Below, one piece after another: positions 55,236-64,000 of a stretch of 64,000 nt of DNA. The stretch spans positions 110,130,752 through 110,194,751 of the forward strand of contig CM053033.1 of the NCBI GenBank assembly GCA_028564925.1. Direction: 5' to 3'. This DNA comes from Lithobates sylvaticus. Its lineage: Eukaryota; Chordata; Amphibia; Anura; Ranidae. The first letter of the stretch is position 1; each line of letters opens with the position of its first letter. The notes beneath the pieces were generated by a model that had not been told where the DNA came from, searched no databases, and saw nothing but the letters and a program-made list of their open reading frames with translations. The position numbers and the translations under genes were made by a program.

Positions 55236-56180
55236 TTTATTTTACTTAATAGAGAAAGTGGAAAACCCCTTTAACTTAATCAAATGTTTAATTCTACTCC
55301 CACTCTCCCAACTCCCAAAGGAGCAATTTTTTTTTGCCCTTTTTTTTTTATTTTACTTGGGGAGCAGCCCCTGGCCAGTGGTCTTGCTCTTCTGCTTATA
55401 AGCTACAATCGGCCCTAAGTGCATTATTGATTAGAATTTCTACAAAGTAGGAAAAGTGTTGTGATGTTTAAAAGCTTGCTCAGGATAAGAGCTGGATGGA
55501 GAGACTACTGAGAGAGGACATTGCAGCGAATACATCAATATTTTATCATGGAAAATAAAGATCAGCTCATTTGAATGACATTATTGAAGAGGGATACTGA
55601 ATACAAGGGATAATTGTGGAAAGCTTAGTATGGCAGAATTCTCGTTGTCAGGAAATCATCAGCATTAAGATTTCTGCAGAGTGGACAAGGTTGTCTGCTA
55701 CGTTCTTAAAGGAAACCTTCATCTAGAAAAAAAGAGGCTTTCACTGCGTACTTCCCTTCTGAAAATGCTTGTTAGCTGGCTGCCTCTGGAGTTACAAGTA
55801 CTGGCCCAGTGTCATCGGGGCACCTTATCTATAAAGTGGCTTAGGATCAGTGATATAAAAGCATACTGAAGCCACTAGGTTAGCATGACAGCCAGGTAAT
55901 AAGTATAAAATAGCAGCATCTATAAAAAAATATGACAACCAAGAAACTTTTATATTCAGAGGCAAAGGTCAGCAGTGACAGTGTTCATCATTTTCAGTTA
56001 CCTGCTCATACTGTCACAGCTCCGCTCTGTGCAATGCCAAAGCTCACTGCCTTAGGACCAGGGCTTTTTCAGTGGGAACGCGGGAGAATGCAGTTCCAGC
56101 ACATCTGGCCCTGAATGTATGTAATGGCTGGGAGGTGCTGGAGGGTAAATTGCTGTCTGCTGGGGGATCTGTTATCTCTG
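55236..56180. other. Intronic sequence, no gene recognised
   Basis: Short frames only, none with a domain. Confidence 0.4.
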
Positions 56181-56183
56181 AAT

Positions 56184-56480
56184 GGGATCTATTGATGCAG
56201 GGGGACTTTTGTTGCTGGGAGGGACCTACTATTGAAGGAGGAGTCTATTGATGCTGGCTGCTGGGAGATCTATTGTTGCTGGTGGGGGGTATATTGTTGC
56301 TGGGAGGGACCTACTATTGAAGGATGAGTCTATTGATGCTGGCTGCTGGGAGATCTATTGTTGCTGGGGTAGATCCATGTTGCTGGGGGGTGGTATTGTT
56401 TTGGCGAAGGACTATTGTTGCTGGGGGGAGCTATTGTTGTTGGGGGATCTATTGTTGTTGAGGGGGTCTATTGCTACTGG
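56184..56480. repeat. Irregular minisatellite (TCTATTGTTGCTGGGGG)
   Basis: Includes a direct duplication of about 75 bp (56208-56282 and 56294-56368, TTGTTGCTGGGAGGGACCTA...) within a looser CTATTGTTGCTGG array. Confidence 0.85.
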
Positions 56481-56575
56481 CTGCAGGGAATCTATTTTAC
56501 TACTTTCCTTGTTTTCATTAACAAATTGCATACAAATTATGTAGCATCACAAAATGATACTTGGTTCTGTATTTT

Positions 56576-57197
56576 TCAAAAAGGGTGATACTGGGAGATG
56601 GGTACGGGTAGAACCAAGGGAAGGTGCTCAGAGGTGGGTACGGTATGGAACCAAGGGACAGTGCTCGGAGGTGGGTAGAGTATGGAACCAAGGGACAGTG
56701 CTCGGAGGTGGGTAGGGTATGGAACCAAGGGACGTTGCTCGGAGGCTGGTAGGGTATGGAACCAAGGGACAGTGCTCGGAGGTGGGTAGGGTATGGAACC
56801 TAGGGACGTTGCTCGGAGGTTGGTAGGGTATGGAACCAAGGGACAGTGCTCGGAGGTGGGTAGGGTATGGAGCCAAGGGACAGTGCTCGGAGGTGGGTAG
56901 AGTATGGAACAAAGGGACGGTGCTCGGAGGTGGGTAGGGTATGGAACCAAGGGACGGTGCTCGGAGGTGGGTAGGGTATGGAACCAAGGGACAGTGCTCG
57001 GAGGTGAGTAGGGTATGGAGCCAAGGGACAGTGCTCGAAGGTGGGTAGGGTATGGAACCAATGAACGGTGCTCGGAGGTGGGTAGGGTATGGAAACAAGG
57101 GACGTTGCTCGGAGGTGGGTAGGGTATGAAACCAAGGGACAGTGCTCAGTGGTGGGTAGGGTATAAAACCAAGGGACGATGCTCCGAGGTGGGTAGG
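56576..57197. repeat. 37-bp minisatellite, about 17 copies
   Basis: Unit GGTGGGTAGGGTATGGAACC plus AAGGGACAGTGCTCGGA, exact period 37. Because 37 is not a multiple of 3, each minus-strand frame cycles through the three translations of the unit, giving long open frames that repeat PYPTHLRALSLGSI and HTLPTSEHRPLV. These are not genes. Confidence 0.95.
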
Positions 57198-58059
57198 GGG
57201 CAGGGAAAAGTGGTGACTCAAAAGGGGGAATACCTGCACCTGTTCTCTGAGAAAAAAAGCCCTGCTTAGGACTATACTGTCAGGCCCCAGAACTGTCATT
57301 TTGGCTATGGGGAGAGGGTTCATGTAAATAATGGCATTCAGAAAGCTGCCACTTACATAGGATTTTCATAAGACTCCAGTGATGCTTGAAGGACTAAGCT
57401 GGTGTATGGAAATAGGGGAAAGGCAACATTTTTTTTTTCCAGAAATCTGTCATGTGTTGGCTTTTATTCCCCAACGTGTAGTGGGAAACACCTACACTAT
57501 TTACAGTACAATAGTCCAAAAATGTTCATATTGAATAGATAATTTGTTACACATTACTTGCATTAGGGCTGAGACAAGGCAGGGGCAGAGCAGAAGCTGG
57601 AAAGGCACAGCTATAGTTATAGCAGTTGTACACAGTGCCGGGGTAAGGGCATCTAGAGCCCGGGGCGAACATGTCAAAATGCGCCTCCCCAAGAGCGTTA
57701 TGTGTTAGCAAAAATCACCCTCCCCCCAAAAAAATTGCATGACGTCCCTCCTCCAAGTCAAATCCACCCCCTGCTGAAATTGCCCCTCCCAGCACAATTC
57801 TTTGCCCCCTCCCAAAAAAAAAAAAAAATCAATCCTCGCAGAAATCCTCTCCCCTCAAATTTCCTCTCTGGGTACACATCCTCTATACCCCACTCCAAAT
57901 ACCGCCTGCCAACACAAATCCCCCAATCCTCCCTCCTAGCATAACCCCCAAATTTCCTCTCCTAGCACAAATTCCCTCTAATCATCCCTACTAGCACAAA
58001 TCCCCCCCCCCCCCCCCCCAAAAAAAAAATTCCCTTCCAACACATATCCCCTCTACCAT

Positions 58060-58927
58060 TCAAATGTTAAATACTGAGATACAAATAACCATATAATTAT
58101 ATATTTTACTTAACTAATATTAATTCAATTGCCACCTCTAGATGTGCCTGCTCTATTTCGGATCATGCCCTTCGGTGAATACGCGCCACCAATTCGCTGC
58201 TCCTTGTAAGTCCGTGACCATACCCTTTCATTCGGGGTTTCTCTCTCTAGCCCCACCGAGTTGGGGGGCTTGGGGGATTGCGGCATCAGTGGAGGTGTCG
58301 ATGGGCGCCCTTGGGAACTCAGAGGGAAGCAAGTTTTCTTTTTAACAAGTCAAAAAAATCTCTGGTTAGAGCAACATATTCCCCAACAGAAGGGTAAATA
58401 TGACACATACAATGAATAATAAAAAGACTGATTACCTAATTGTGCGTCAAATAATATAAGTATTTTCTTTGATGTTTCACAGAGATACTACAAAGATTTT
58501 CACCCTCCACTATATGTTGTCCCCCCTGAGGAAGACCAACAATGGTCGAAATGCATCGGGGTTGATGGGTGTGTCATTCAATTTATGAATTGTTTATATA
58601 CAATGTATGTTTCTCCCACAAATCTGTAACTATACTACATTGCTGTATGTTTTGCTGCATCTATGTATCTGTACCTACTGGAATAATTGCCATTTTGTCA
58701 GCAGGAGTTTGCATTTTTAAATATTCTAAAACACTCCTAGGTTTATCGTTTATTCGATTTACTTAAAAAATAAAACTTTTTTTGATTTCACCAACATTGT
58801 CTTCATCTCTGCCAAAAAAAACCCACGGGAAAAACCAAATACATTTTTCTTATAAATAACTTGGGGTGAGCAGCCGGCTCCTAAACACTTTACAACTTAT
58901 GTTGTTGCACCATTTTCCCTTTTTTTG
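58060..58927 (+). mobile_element. Non-coding hammerhead-bearing insertion, 868 bp
   Basis: Exact 16-bp duplication ATATCCCCTCTACCAT at 58044-58059 and 58928-58943. The paralogous segment at 54169-54184 has the site once and uninterrupted. No coding frame of note. It contains a well-formed type I hammerhead at 58522-58561 and ends with CCCTTTTTTTG. A long duplication plus a hammerhead fits a non-autonomous Penelope-related retroelement, but no sequence identity to the element at 38959-45507 was seen by eye. It could also be the truncated tail of an autonomous relative. Confidence 0.8.
58522..58561 (+). ncRNA. Type I hammerhead ribozyme, canonical core
   Basis: Stem I: CCCC (58522-58525) with GGGG (58558-58561). 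Core strand CUGAGGA at 58526-58532 fits CUGANGA. An extra A precedes stem II, GACC (58534-58537) with GGUC (58544-58547) around AACAAU. Then GAAA (58548-58551). Stem III is the self-complementary AUGCAU (58551-58556), too short to close well alone, as in the minimal hammerheads of Penelope-like elements that may work as dimers. Predicted cleavage is after C58557. All conserved core positions are present. Confidence 0.72.
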
Positions 58928-58980
58928 ATATCCCCTCTACCATACCACTCCTTTTAGCACAAATCCTCTGCCCCCTCTTA

Positions 58981-59469
58981 ACACAAATCCCCCCCCCCCC
59001 AAATCACCTTTCCTAGCACCCCACCCCCACCCCCCAATTTTCCCCTCTTACAACAATTCTTAAGCCCTGCTGCCCCCCAAATTTCCCCACCCAACACAAA
59101 TCCCCTCCCCCCACCTCTTTGTGGTGCCCTGTCCCCCACCTCACATGATGCTACCGGCCTGGCCCAGCCCTGGTTGTACAATCCCATCCCGGCCCTGGTT
59201 GTACCATCAGGAAGGTGCCAGTTATAGGGGCTAGGTAAGATGCAGATGAACCCTAGAAGGAATGTATTAACATTTTGTATGTATGTTCTTTATTATTTTT
59301 GCCAGTTAAATATAAAACATTGCATAGGAATATTTCACATTTTTATATCCAGCCAGCAGGTGGAGCGTTAAGACTTTTTTTTTTTTTTTTTATATATATA
59401 TATTTTCCGTCATCATTATCTATTGTTAAAAAAGCCAGATGTTTACATAACTCATGAGCTCAAACTGTA
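58981..59469. other. C-rich continuation and unassigned sequence
   Basis: C-runs and CACCCCACCCCC repeats to about 59190, then unique sequence with a T-run at 59376-59391 and TATATATA. Confidence 0.5.
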
Positions 59470-59990
59470 GGCTTCATCCACACCGGACGTTTTTTTCCTT
59501 TCCCTGGAAGCCTTTTGCTACAGGGGAGGAAAAAGCATCTTAAGAAAATAAGCCTCAAGCTGTGTTTTGCAAACACATTTAGGCGCCTCAAGCATTTGCA
59601 CAATCATTCATACCATTGGCAAGAATATTTTGAATGAACGCTCAAGCGCTAAAATCGCCTAGTATCTAGATGTGTTTACAGGAATTTGGGCGCGTTCAGT
59701 TTTGTTTTCGCTAAAACGCACTTCTCCTGAACGTGCAAGTGATGTTTTTTTTCTGCCTCTAAATGCTTCTGCCTTGAAACTGCTGTAAACGCCTTTGTGT
59801 GCATGGACACATAGGCTGACACAGAGGGGCATTTAGAGGCAGAAGAAAAAAGTCAAACGCCTGAGAAAAAATATGCACACACAAGTTATTGAGGTGTGAG
59901 GTTATAGGAGACTAAATGTCTAAAATCAAACAGCTTCTGCTGTGCTCTGTCTTTTAAAACCCATTGTGCACCTGTGCCACGGGTATACTC
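59470..59990. repeat. MITE-like sequence (GGCTTCATCCACACCGG start)
   Basis: Starts GGCTTCATCCACACCGGACG, a common frog MITE end, and has AACGC/GCGTT-rich interior (AAACGCCTTTGTGTGCATGG). The right end is not fixed. Confidence 0.45.
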
Positions 59991-59998
59991 TTTATATA

Positions 59999-60000
<2 letters not shown>

Positions 60001-60063
<63 letters not shown>
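60001..60063. repeat. (TA)n microsatellite
   Basis: About 63 bp of TA, 160 bp downstream of the NTNG2 exon donor on the minus strand. Confidence 0.97.
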
Positions 60064-60065
<2 letters not shown>

Positions 60066-60220
60066 CTGTTTTTCAAAAAGAAAAATGTATATAAGGTGTA
60101 TTTATGAAGCCTCTTATTTTTTGAACTGGACAATCCTTGGACTGTTTTAGCCCACAAGTAGTCTGCAACTACTGTACACTGTATCCACTTAACCAGAAAC
60201 AATATATAGCAGGTACTTAC

Positions 60221-60433
60221 ATGAGTGCAAAAATACTCTGCTGGATCGCCACATGTAATTCCAGGGGGGTCCACCTTAATTATGGCATACTCTTTCATAA
60301 CCATCGGCTTTGGTTGGCAGGCATAATATTCCCAGGATGGGCCGTCATCAGACGTCACCCAGGATTTACAGATGTCATAATGTCCCAGCGCCAGAGGCAG
60401 GTAGTGTACGAGAAGGGCAAACAACGGCAGCAT
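60221..60433 (-). CDS. NTNG2: Netrin-G2, first coding exon (signal peptide and start of laminin N-terminal domain)
   Basis: 71 codons from ATG at 60433 to a phase-0 donor, CAT then GTAAGT, at 60221/60220. The protein starts [17 protein letters not shown] (signal peptide, cleavage expected near residue 17), then [32 protein letters not shown] and [17 protein letters not shown]. This lines up closely with the vertebrate netrin-G2 N-terminus ([28 protein letters not shown]) and less well with netrin-G1. Cys22, Cys39, Cys61 and Cys69 are the first conserved Cys of the laminin N-terminal domain. Netrin-G2 is a GPI-anchored axonal protein that binds NGL-2 (LRRC4) at synapses. The ATG has A at -3. 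The remaining exons are not in the window; they should lie to the left. Confidence 0.93.
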
Positions 60434-61024
60434 GGTAACAGGCAGGGGCGAAAGCGTCCTCCTGGAGTGGAGAAGCCTAGTAGACTTGAAAGGGAATCTT
60501 TAGGGGGCTCAGCTGCTACTGTCAGGATCAGCATGGAAACACCTCATTGACAAATGTGCAGAGACTTTCAGGGTGCTCCACCTCCAAAGGACAAGGTTCG
60601 TGCTTTGTACATTCGAAGATCTGGAGATCTCAGACCTTCATGGAAAAGTCCATGTGTTGCATAGAATTTTTCCAAAATCCCAGTTCTCTTTTTGTCTGCA
60701 TTGAAACATCTATTGCTTAACACAGTACCGATCAACACTTTGATTGTCTGCTCCTAGACACAACATGAGATCGCCAAATTTGTCCATTATTCTTGATGCA
60801 ACTCCAGAAGAAGACATATTTCATTTTTGAATGATTTTAGCAAGAAAGGATTACCAGATTTTAATAAATAAAATATATGTTCTTAGGTGGTAACGTTGAG
60901 AAGTATAGGTTCAAAGAACTAAGAACTTCCACTCTTACATCCAAACAAGAGACTCAGAGGTTGTCTGCAACTTTTTCCTGAACTGTCCTCTTATTCATCT
61001 CGAAATGTTCTCAAACAGCTATTC
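60434..61024 (-). other. NTNG2: Probable 5' UTR part of the NTNG2 exon
   Basis: Upstream of the start codon on the minus strand, a good acceptor (TTTATTATATTCTTGCAG then GAATAG) lies at 61025, with a CTAAC branch-like sequence about 30 bases before it. If used, the exon is 804 bp with 591 bp of 5' UTR. Other acceptors or a local promoter cannot be excluded. Confidence 0.45.
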
Positions 61025-62494
61025 CTGCAAGAATATAATAAACAAGTTTACATGTTAGGAGAAAAGAAAAAATGGGCTTGGGAACACAATTTTCATCCAT
61101 TGTATCTGCCAACTGAATCCACACAACAGATGCTTAGTCTTTCCTATCTAGACATATTTTTCCCTCTTAGAGTCACTGTATTTAGTTCATAACAAAATAT
61201 ATATTTATATATGTTTTTCAAAAAAGGAATACATGCACAAGAATGGCAATTAGAAGAATTTTTTAATATTCTCTCTCCCACGCGCCATAACCCCGACATT
61301 GCTATAGCGCATGAAGCTTGGTGACGTATTTCCATAAGTTCATCGGGAGGCATTGAATGGCATTTCTGTGACTGGGAAGCCCTGTGGTGACCTCTGTGAA
61401 CAGGATTTACTGATGACCTTGGCAAGCTCAGGCAAAAGGAGTTTTCACAACCCTAGGTAGAGATAGACAACTGCCATTACTGCTGTGGACCACCCAGACT
61501 TAGGCCTGCATGCTACACTGTCTATGACCCATATGGTTTAGCACTGTTTGATACACTGAACGGTAGGAAGTACACCAATGGGACCATACAGAATTTAAAT
61601 TCACAACACCTTTTAAAACACAAATTAATTAAAAATACAACCTCTCTGCAAGAGTTCCTGATGTGGAAGAAAATAACATGTATTTTTTAAAGTGTGCAAG
61701 TGTGTATAGAGTAGAATGCAAGGTGGTTGGGATGATGTCAACGTGCAATCCAAAAAGCTTAGAGTTGGGGTAGGCTTGGTACACCAACTAAAACTTCAGT
61801 CACTGATACATTTTGTGCTAAGAGACATAAAGTGTAATTCTGTAGCAAAGTGCCCTTTTACTTACTGACCTGAGCTCCTTTAACTCCTATTCTCACAACC
61901 CACTGGACTTCCACAAGCCCCTAGATTTACTGACATGCCCAAGGGATATAAATCTCCCCGTTTCCCCCCCTCAGCAGTTTAGATGAACTGTGACTGAGTC
62001 ATGAGGCTGAGGTGACAGGGCTTTGGTTCCCCATTGTTAGTCCAGAGCCCAATAGCAGCTACCCAGTGACTGCAGAAAACACTGTGCCAATTGCTACCAG
62101 AGTACTTTGCTTGGTAATGGGTTTGGCCCTGTGTCTCCAGACACTTGCATGTGACACCAACCCTGGGGCTCTTCCAGCTACTCGCCTATGATGCCAGCTC
62201 AGAGATCCCCCCAGTTATTTGCCTGTGTTCCCAGACCTACCCTGGAATTCATTGTCAGAGACATTGTCACAGAGACTAAACTCAAGTGGCTGTTTATATA
62301 CCGTACTGTTTATCCCACCTAGTGTACTAATTGAGCCACAGAGGCATTGCTCTAATGAGCTCCAGGTTGTACAGCTTCAAAATCAACTTAACCATTGTTC
62401 TGCACTGTATGCACACCCTTTTCTCTGTGTGCATTGTTAATCCTACTCTGCATCTGTTAAGTAAGCCTGATAGAGGACTGCACTGACTTTTGAC
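61025..62494. other. Probable NTNG2 upstream intron, nothing recognised
   Basis: About 1.5 kb without a supported gene or complete repeat. Confidence 0.45.
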
Positions 62495-63115
62495 TTGATA
62501 AAACACAGTGGACCAAAACCAGCAGATGACATGGCTCCCCAAATCATCACTGACTATGGAAAATGTTGCATTTCATTTGGAAATCAAGGTCCCAGAGTCT
62601 GTAGGAAGAGTGAAGAGACACGGAATCCAAGTTGCATGAGGACCAGTGTGAAGTTTCCACAGTCCGTAATGATTTATGTAGCCATATCATCTGCTCGTGT
62701 TGGTCCACTGTGTTTTATCAAGTCCAAAGTCAGCGCAGCCCTCTACCAGGAAATTCTAGAGCACATGCTTCCCTCTGCTGACCAGCTTTATGTAGATGCT
62801 GATTTCATTTTCCAGCAGGACTTGGCACCTGCCCACACTGCCAAACATACAAATACCTAGTTTAATGATCATGGTATCACTGTGCTTGATTGGCCAGCAA
62901 ACTCGCCTGACCTAAACCCCATAGAGAATCTGTGGGGTATTGTCAAGAGGAAAATGAGAGACACCGGACTCAACAATGCAGATGAGCTGAAGACCGATAT
63001 TAAAGCAATCTGGTCTTCCATAACACCTCAGCAGTGCCACAGGCTGATGACCTCCATGCCACGCTGCATTAATGCAGCAATTCATGCAAAAGAAGCCCCA
63101 ACCAAGTATTGAGTG
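62495..63115 (+). pseudogene. Tc1 transposase C-terminal remnant, family D
   Basis: One frame with a single in-frame stop (TAG at 62858, probably a former TGG). It reads NPSCMRTSVKFPQSVMIYVA, SKVSAALYQEILEHMLPSAD, YVDADFIFQQDLAPAHTAKH (second catalytic Asp), then LDWPANSPDLNPIENLWGIV (third acid) and ends KEAPTKY at 63112. The DNA-binding half, first Asp and both terminal repeats are missing. Confidence 0.87.
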
Positions 63116-63447
63116 CAAACTATACTGTACATGGACAACTTTTCTGTATTATTCAAATTTTCTGAGATACTGAATTCTGGGTTTTCACTAACTGTAAGCC
63201 ATATTCATCAAAATTAAAAGAAAGAAATGCTTTTCCAACTCAGGATTTCTCCCTATAAATATATATACTGTATATATATATATATATATATATAATTATA
63301 AATATATATATGTATGTATCTATCTATTTAAAAACTGTAGTAAAACATTACGGTCCCCATTTAAAACAGTCTGATCCTTGAATTTTACCTTTCCGCATAG
63401 CTTTCAAATATTATCATTCCATATTTATGCATTATATTATTGTATAT
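63116..63447. other. Unassigned sequence with (TA)n
   Basis: Irregular TATATA runs at 63255-63315; otherwise nothing recognised. Confidence 0.6.
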
Positions 63448-63451
63448 TTAA

Positions 63452-63867
63452 AGTGGAGCTCCACAAAAAAGGGATGCTACACTTGTCTGCCTCCTACCCC
63501 CTCCGCTGCCTCATTTGGCACCTTTTGGGGGGGAACGGGTATCTGGTTTTGACAGGTACCCACTTCCACTTCCGGCTGACTTCTCTGCGGCAAACTCAGC
63601 TGGAAGTTTGGCCCCCCTCCTCCTTCCCATTCACAGAGCGCAGCGCGATTCGCAAATGCAAAGTAGGGAACTGGCTGTAAAGCCACAAAGCTTCACTGCC
63701 GGTTTCCCTTATTGCAGATGGTGACGGCAGCACCCGATAGCCAATTGAAAAATTGTTTCAGGTGAAGACACCTCTGGATTTCTGGACAGGTAAGTGTCCT
63801 AATAATAAAAGTCAGCAGCTACAGTATTTGTAGCTGCTGACTTTTATATTTTTCTGCCTGTAGCTCT
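63452..63867. mobile_element. TTAA-flanked non-autonomous element, 416 bp
   Basis: TTAA at 63448-63451 and 63868-63871. Starts AGTGGAGCTCCAC. Near its right end is AGCAGCTACAGTATTTGTAG, a hairpin with CTGCTGACTT. Related sequence at 50912-51235 and 29093-29690. T2/Kolobok-like or piggyBac-like by target; no transposase. Confidence 0.7.
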
Positions 63868-63871
63868 TTAA

Positions 63872-64000
63872 ATATATAAAAAAATTGTATTGAACAAACA
63901 CAGTCCAGCTCAGCAGAGGCCTAGTATTATCACTCTTTGACGTGCAAACCCCGTACACTAGGCCATTAACAGGGTGAAAATACATAACATACTAAGAAAA
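63872..64000. other. End of window, nothing recognised
   Basis: Unassigned sequence. Confidence 0.4.

Larger units (their letters stand above)
57198..58980. repeat. Duplicated C-rich segment, copy 2 (interrupted)
   Basis: Matches 53329-54220 from GCAGGGAAAAGTGGTGACTC onward, and is split by the 868-bp insertion 58060-58927. After GCCCCCTCTTAACAC it continues into further CTAGCACCCC/C-run sequence to about 59190, beyond the end of copy 1. Confidence 0.82.

Noticed and set aside
56628-57323. 231-codon minus-strand open frame with repeated proline-rich peptide
   Set aside because: It is the translation of a 37-bp minisatellite, open in all three frames, with no start context or conserved domain.
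60137-60550. 137-codon plus-strand frame
   Set aside because: Antisense shadow of the NTNG2 exon.

Overview
The window looks like vertebrate intronic DNA from an anuran amphibian, most likely a ranid frog. That assignment is an inference from the repeat landscape: Tc1-like elements, hAT, PIF/Harbinger-like and TTAA-flanked MITEs, the 1-kb family ending in TTAACCACTTG, a Penelope-like retroelement and hammerhead-ribozyme motifs. One host coding exon is recognisable. It lies on the minus strand at about 60.2-61.0 kb and is the first coding exon of netrin-G2 (NTNG2), with the start codon, signal peptide and 71 codons ending at a GTAAGT donor. The next NTNG2 exon should lie at lower coordinates and is not seen, so positions 1-60220 are probably a single intron of at least 60 kb.

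Layout. 0-9.5 kb: a hAT-type fragment, a 1.76-kb Tc1-like element carrying a hAT MITE, a hAT-like element with a nested fold-back, and an 839-bp element with long inverted arms and a 16-bp target duplication. 9.5-24 kb: a TTAACCACTTG-family element with a minisatellite, a second Tc1 family interrupted by a 542-bp MITE, fold-back Tc1 derivatives, and three TTA-flanked MITEs packed end to end. 24-33 kb: a second copy of the first Tc1 family split by a palindromic element with a hammerhead-like loop, then two TTAACCACTTG elements with nested hAT elements. 33-38.7 kb: candidate conserved non-coding blocks and three tandem arrays, one with a 240-bp higher-order period. 38.96-45.51 kb: an almost full-length Penelope-like element with three long reading frames, a 13-bp target duplication and identical 74-bp terminal direct repeats. 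45.6-60 kb: another Tc1 remnant, MITEs, a duplicated C-rich segment, a 37-bp minisatellite, and an 868-bp insertion carrying a well-formed hammerhead ribozyme core. 60.2-64 kb: the NTNG2 exon, a Tc1 transposase remnant and a TTAA-flanked element.

The most interesting signal is the recurrence of type I hammerhead geometry: one good core at 58.5 kb, one with a core substitution inside the Penelope-like element, and three decayed relics. At 58.5 kb the carrier is short, non-coding, and inserted with a 16-bp duplication into one copy of a duplicated segment whose other copy keeps the empty site. A second notable signal is a roughly 1-kb G-poor block inside the Penelope-like element, which may be an assembly artefact. 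All transposase calls are decayed copies. No tRNA, rRNA, CRISPR or prokaryotic feature is seen.
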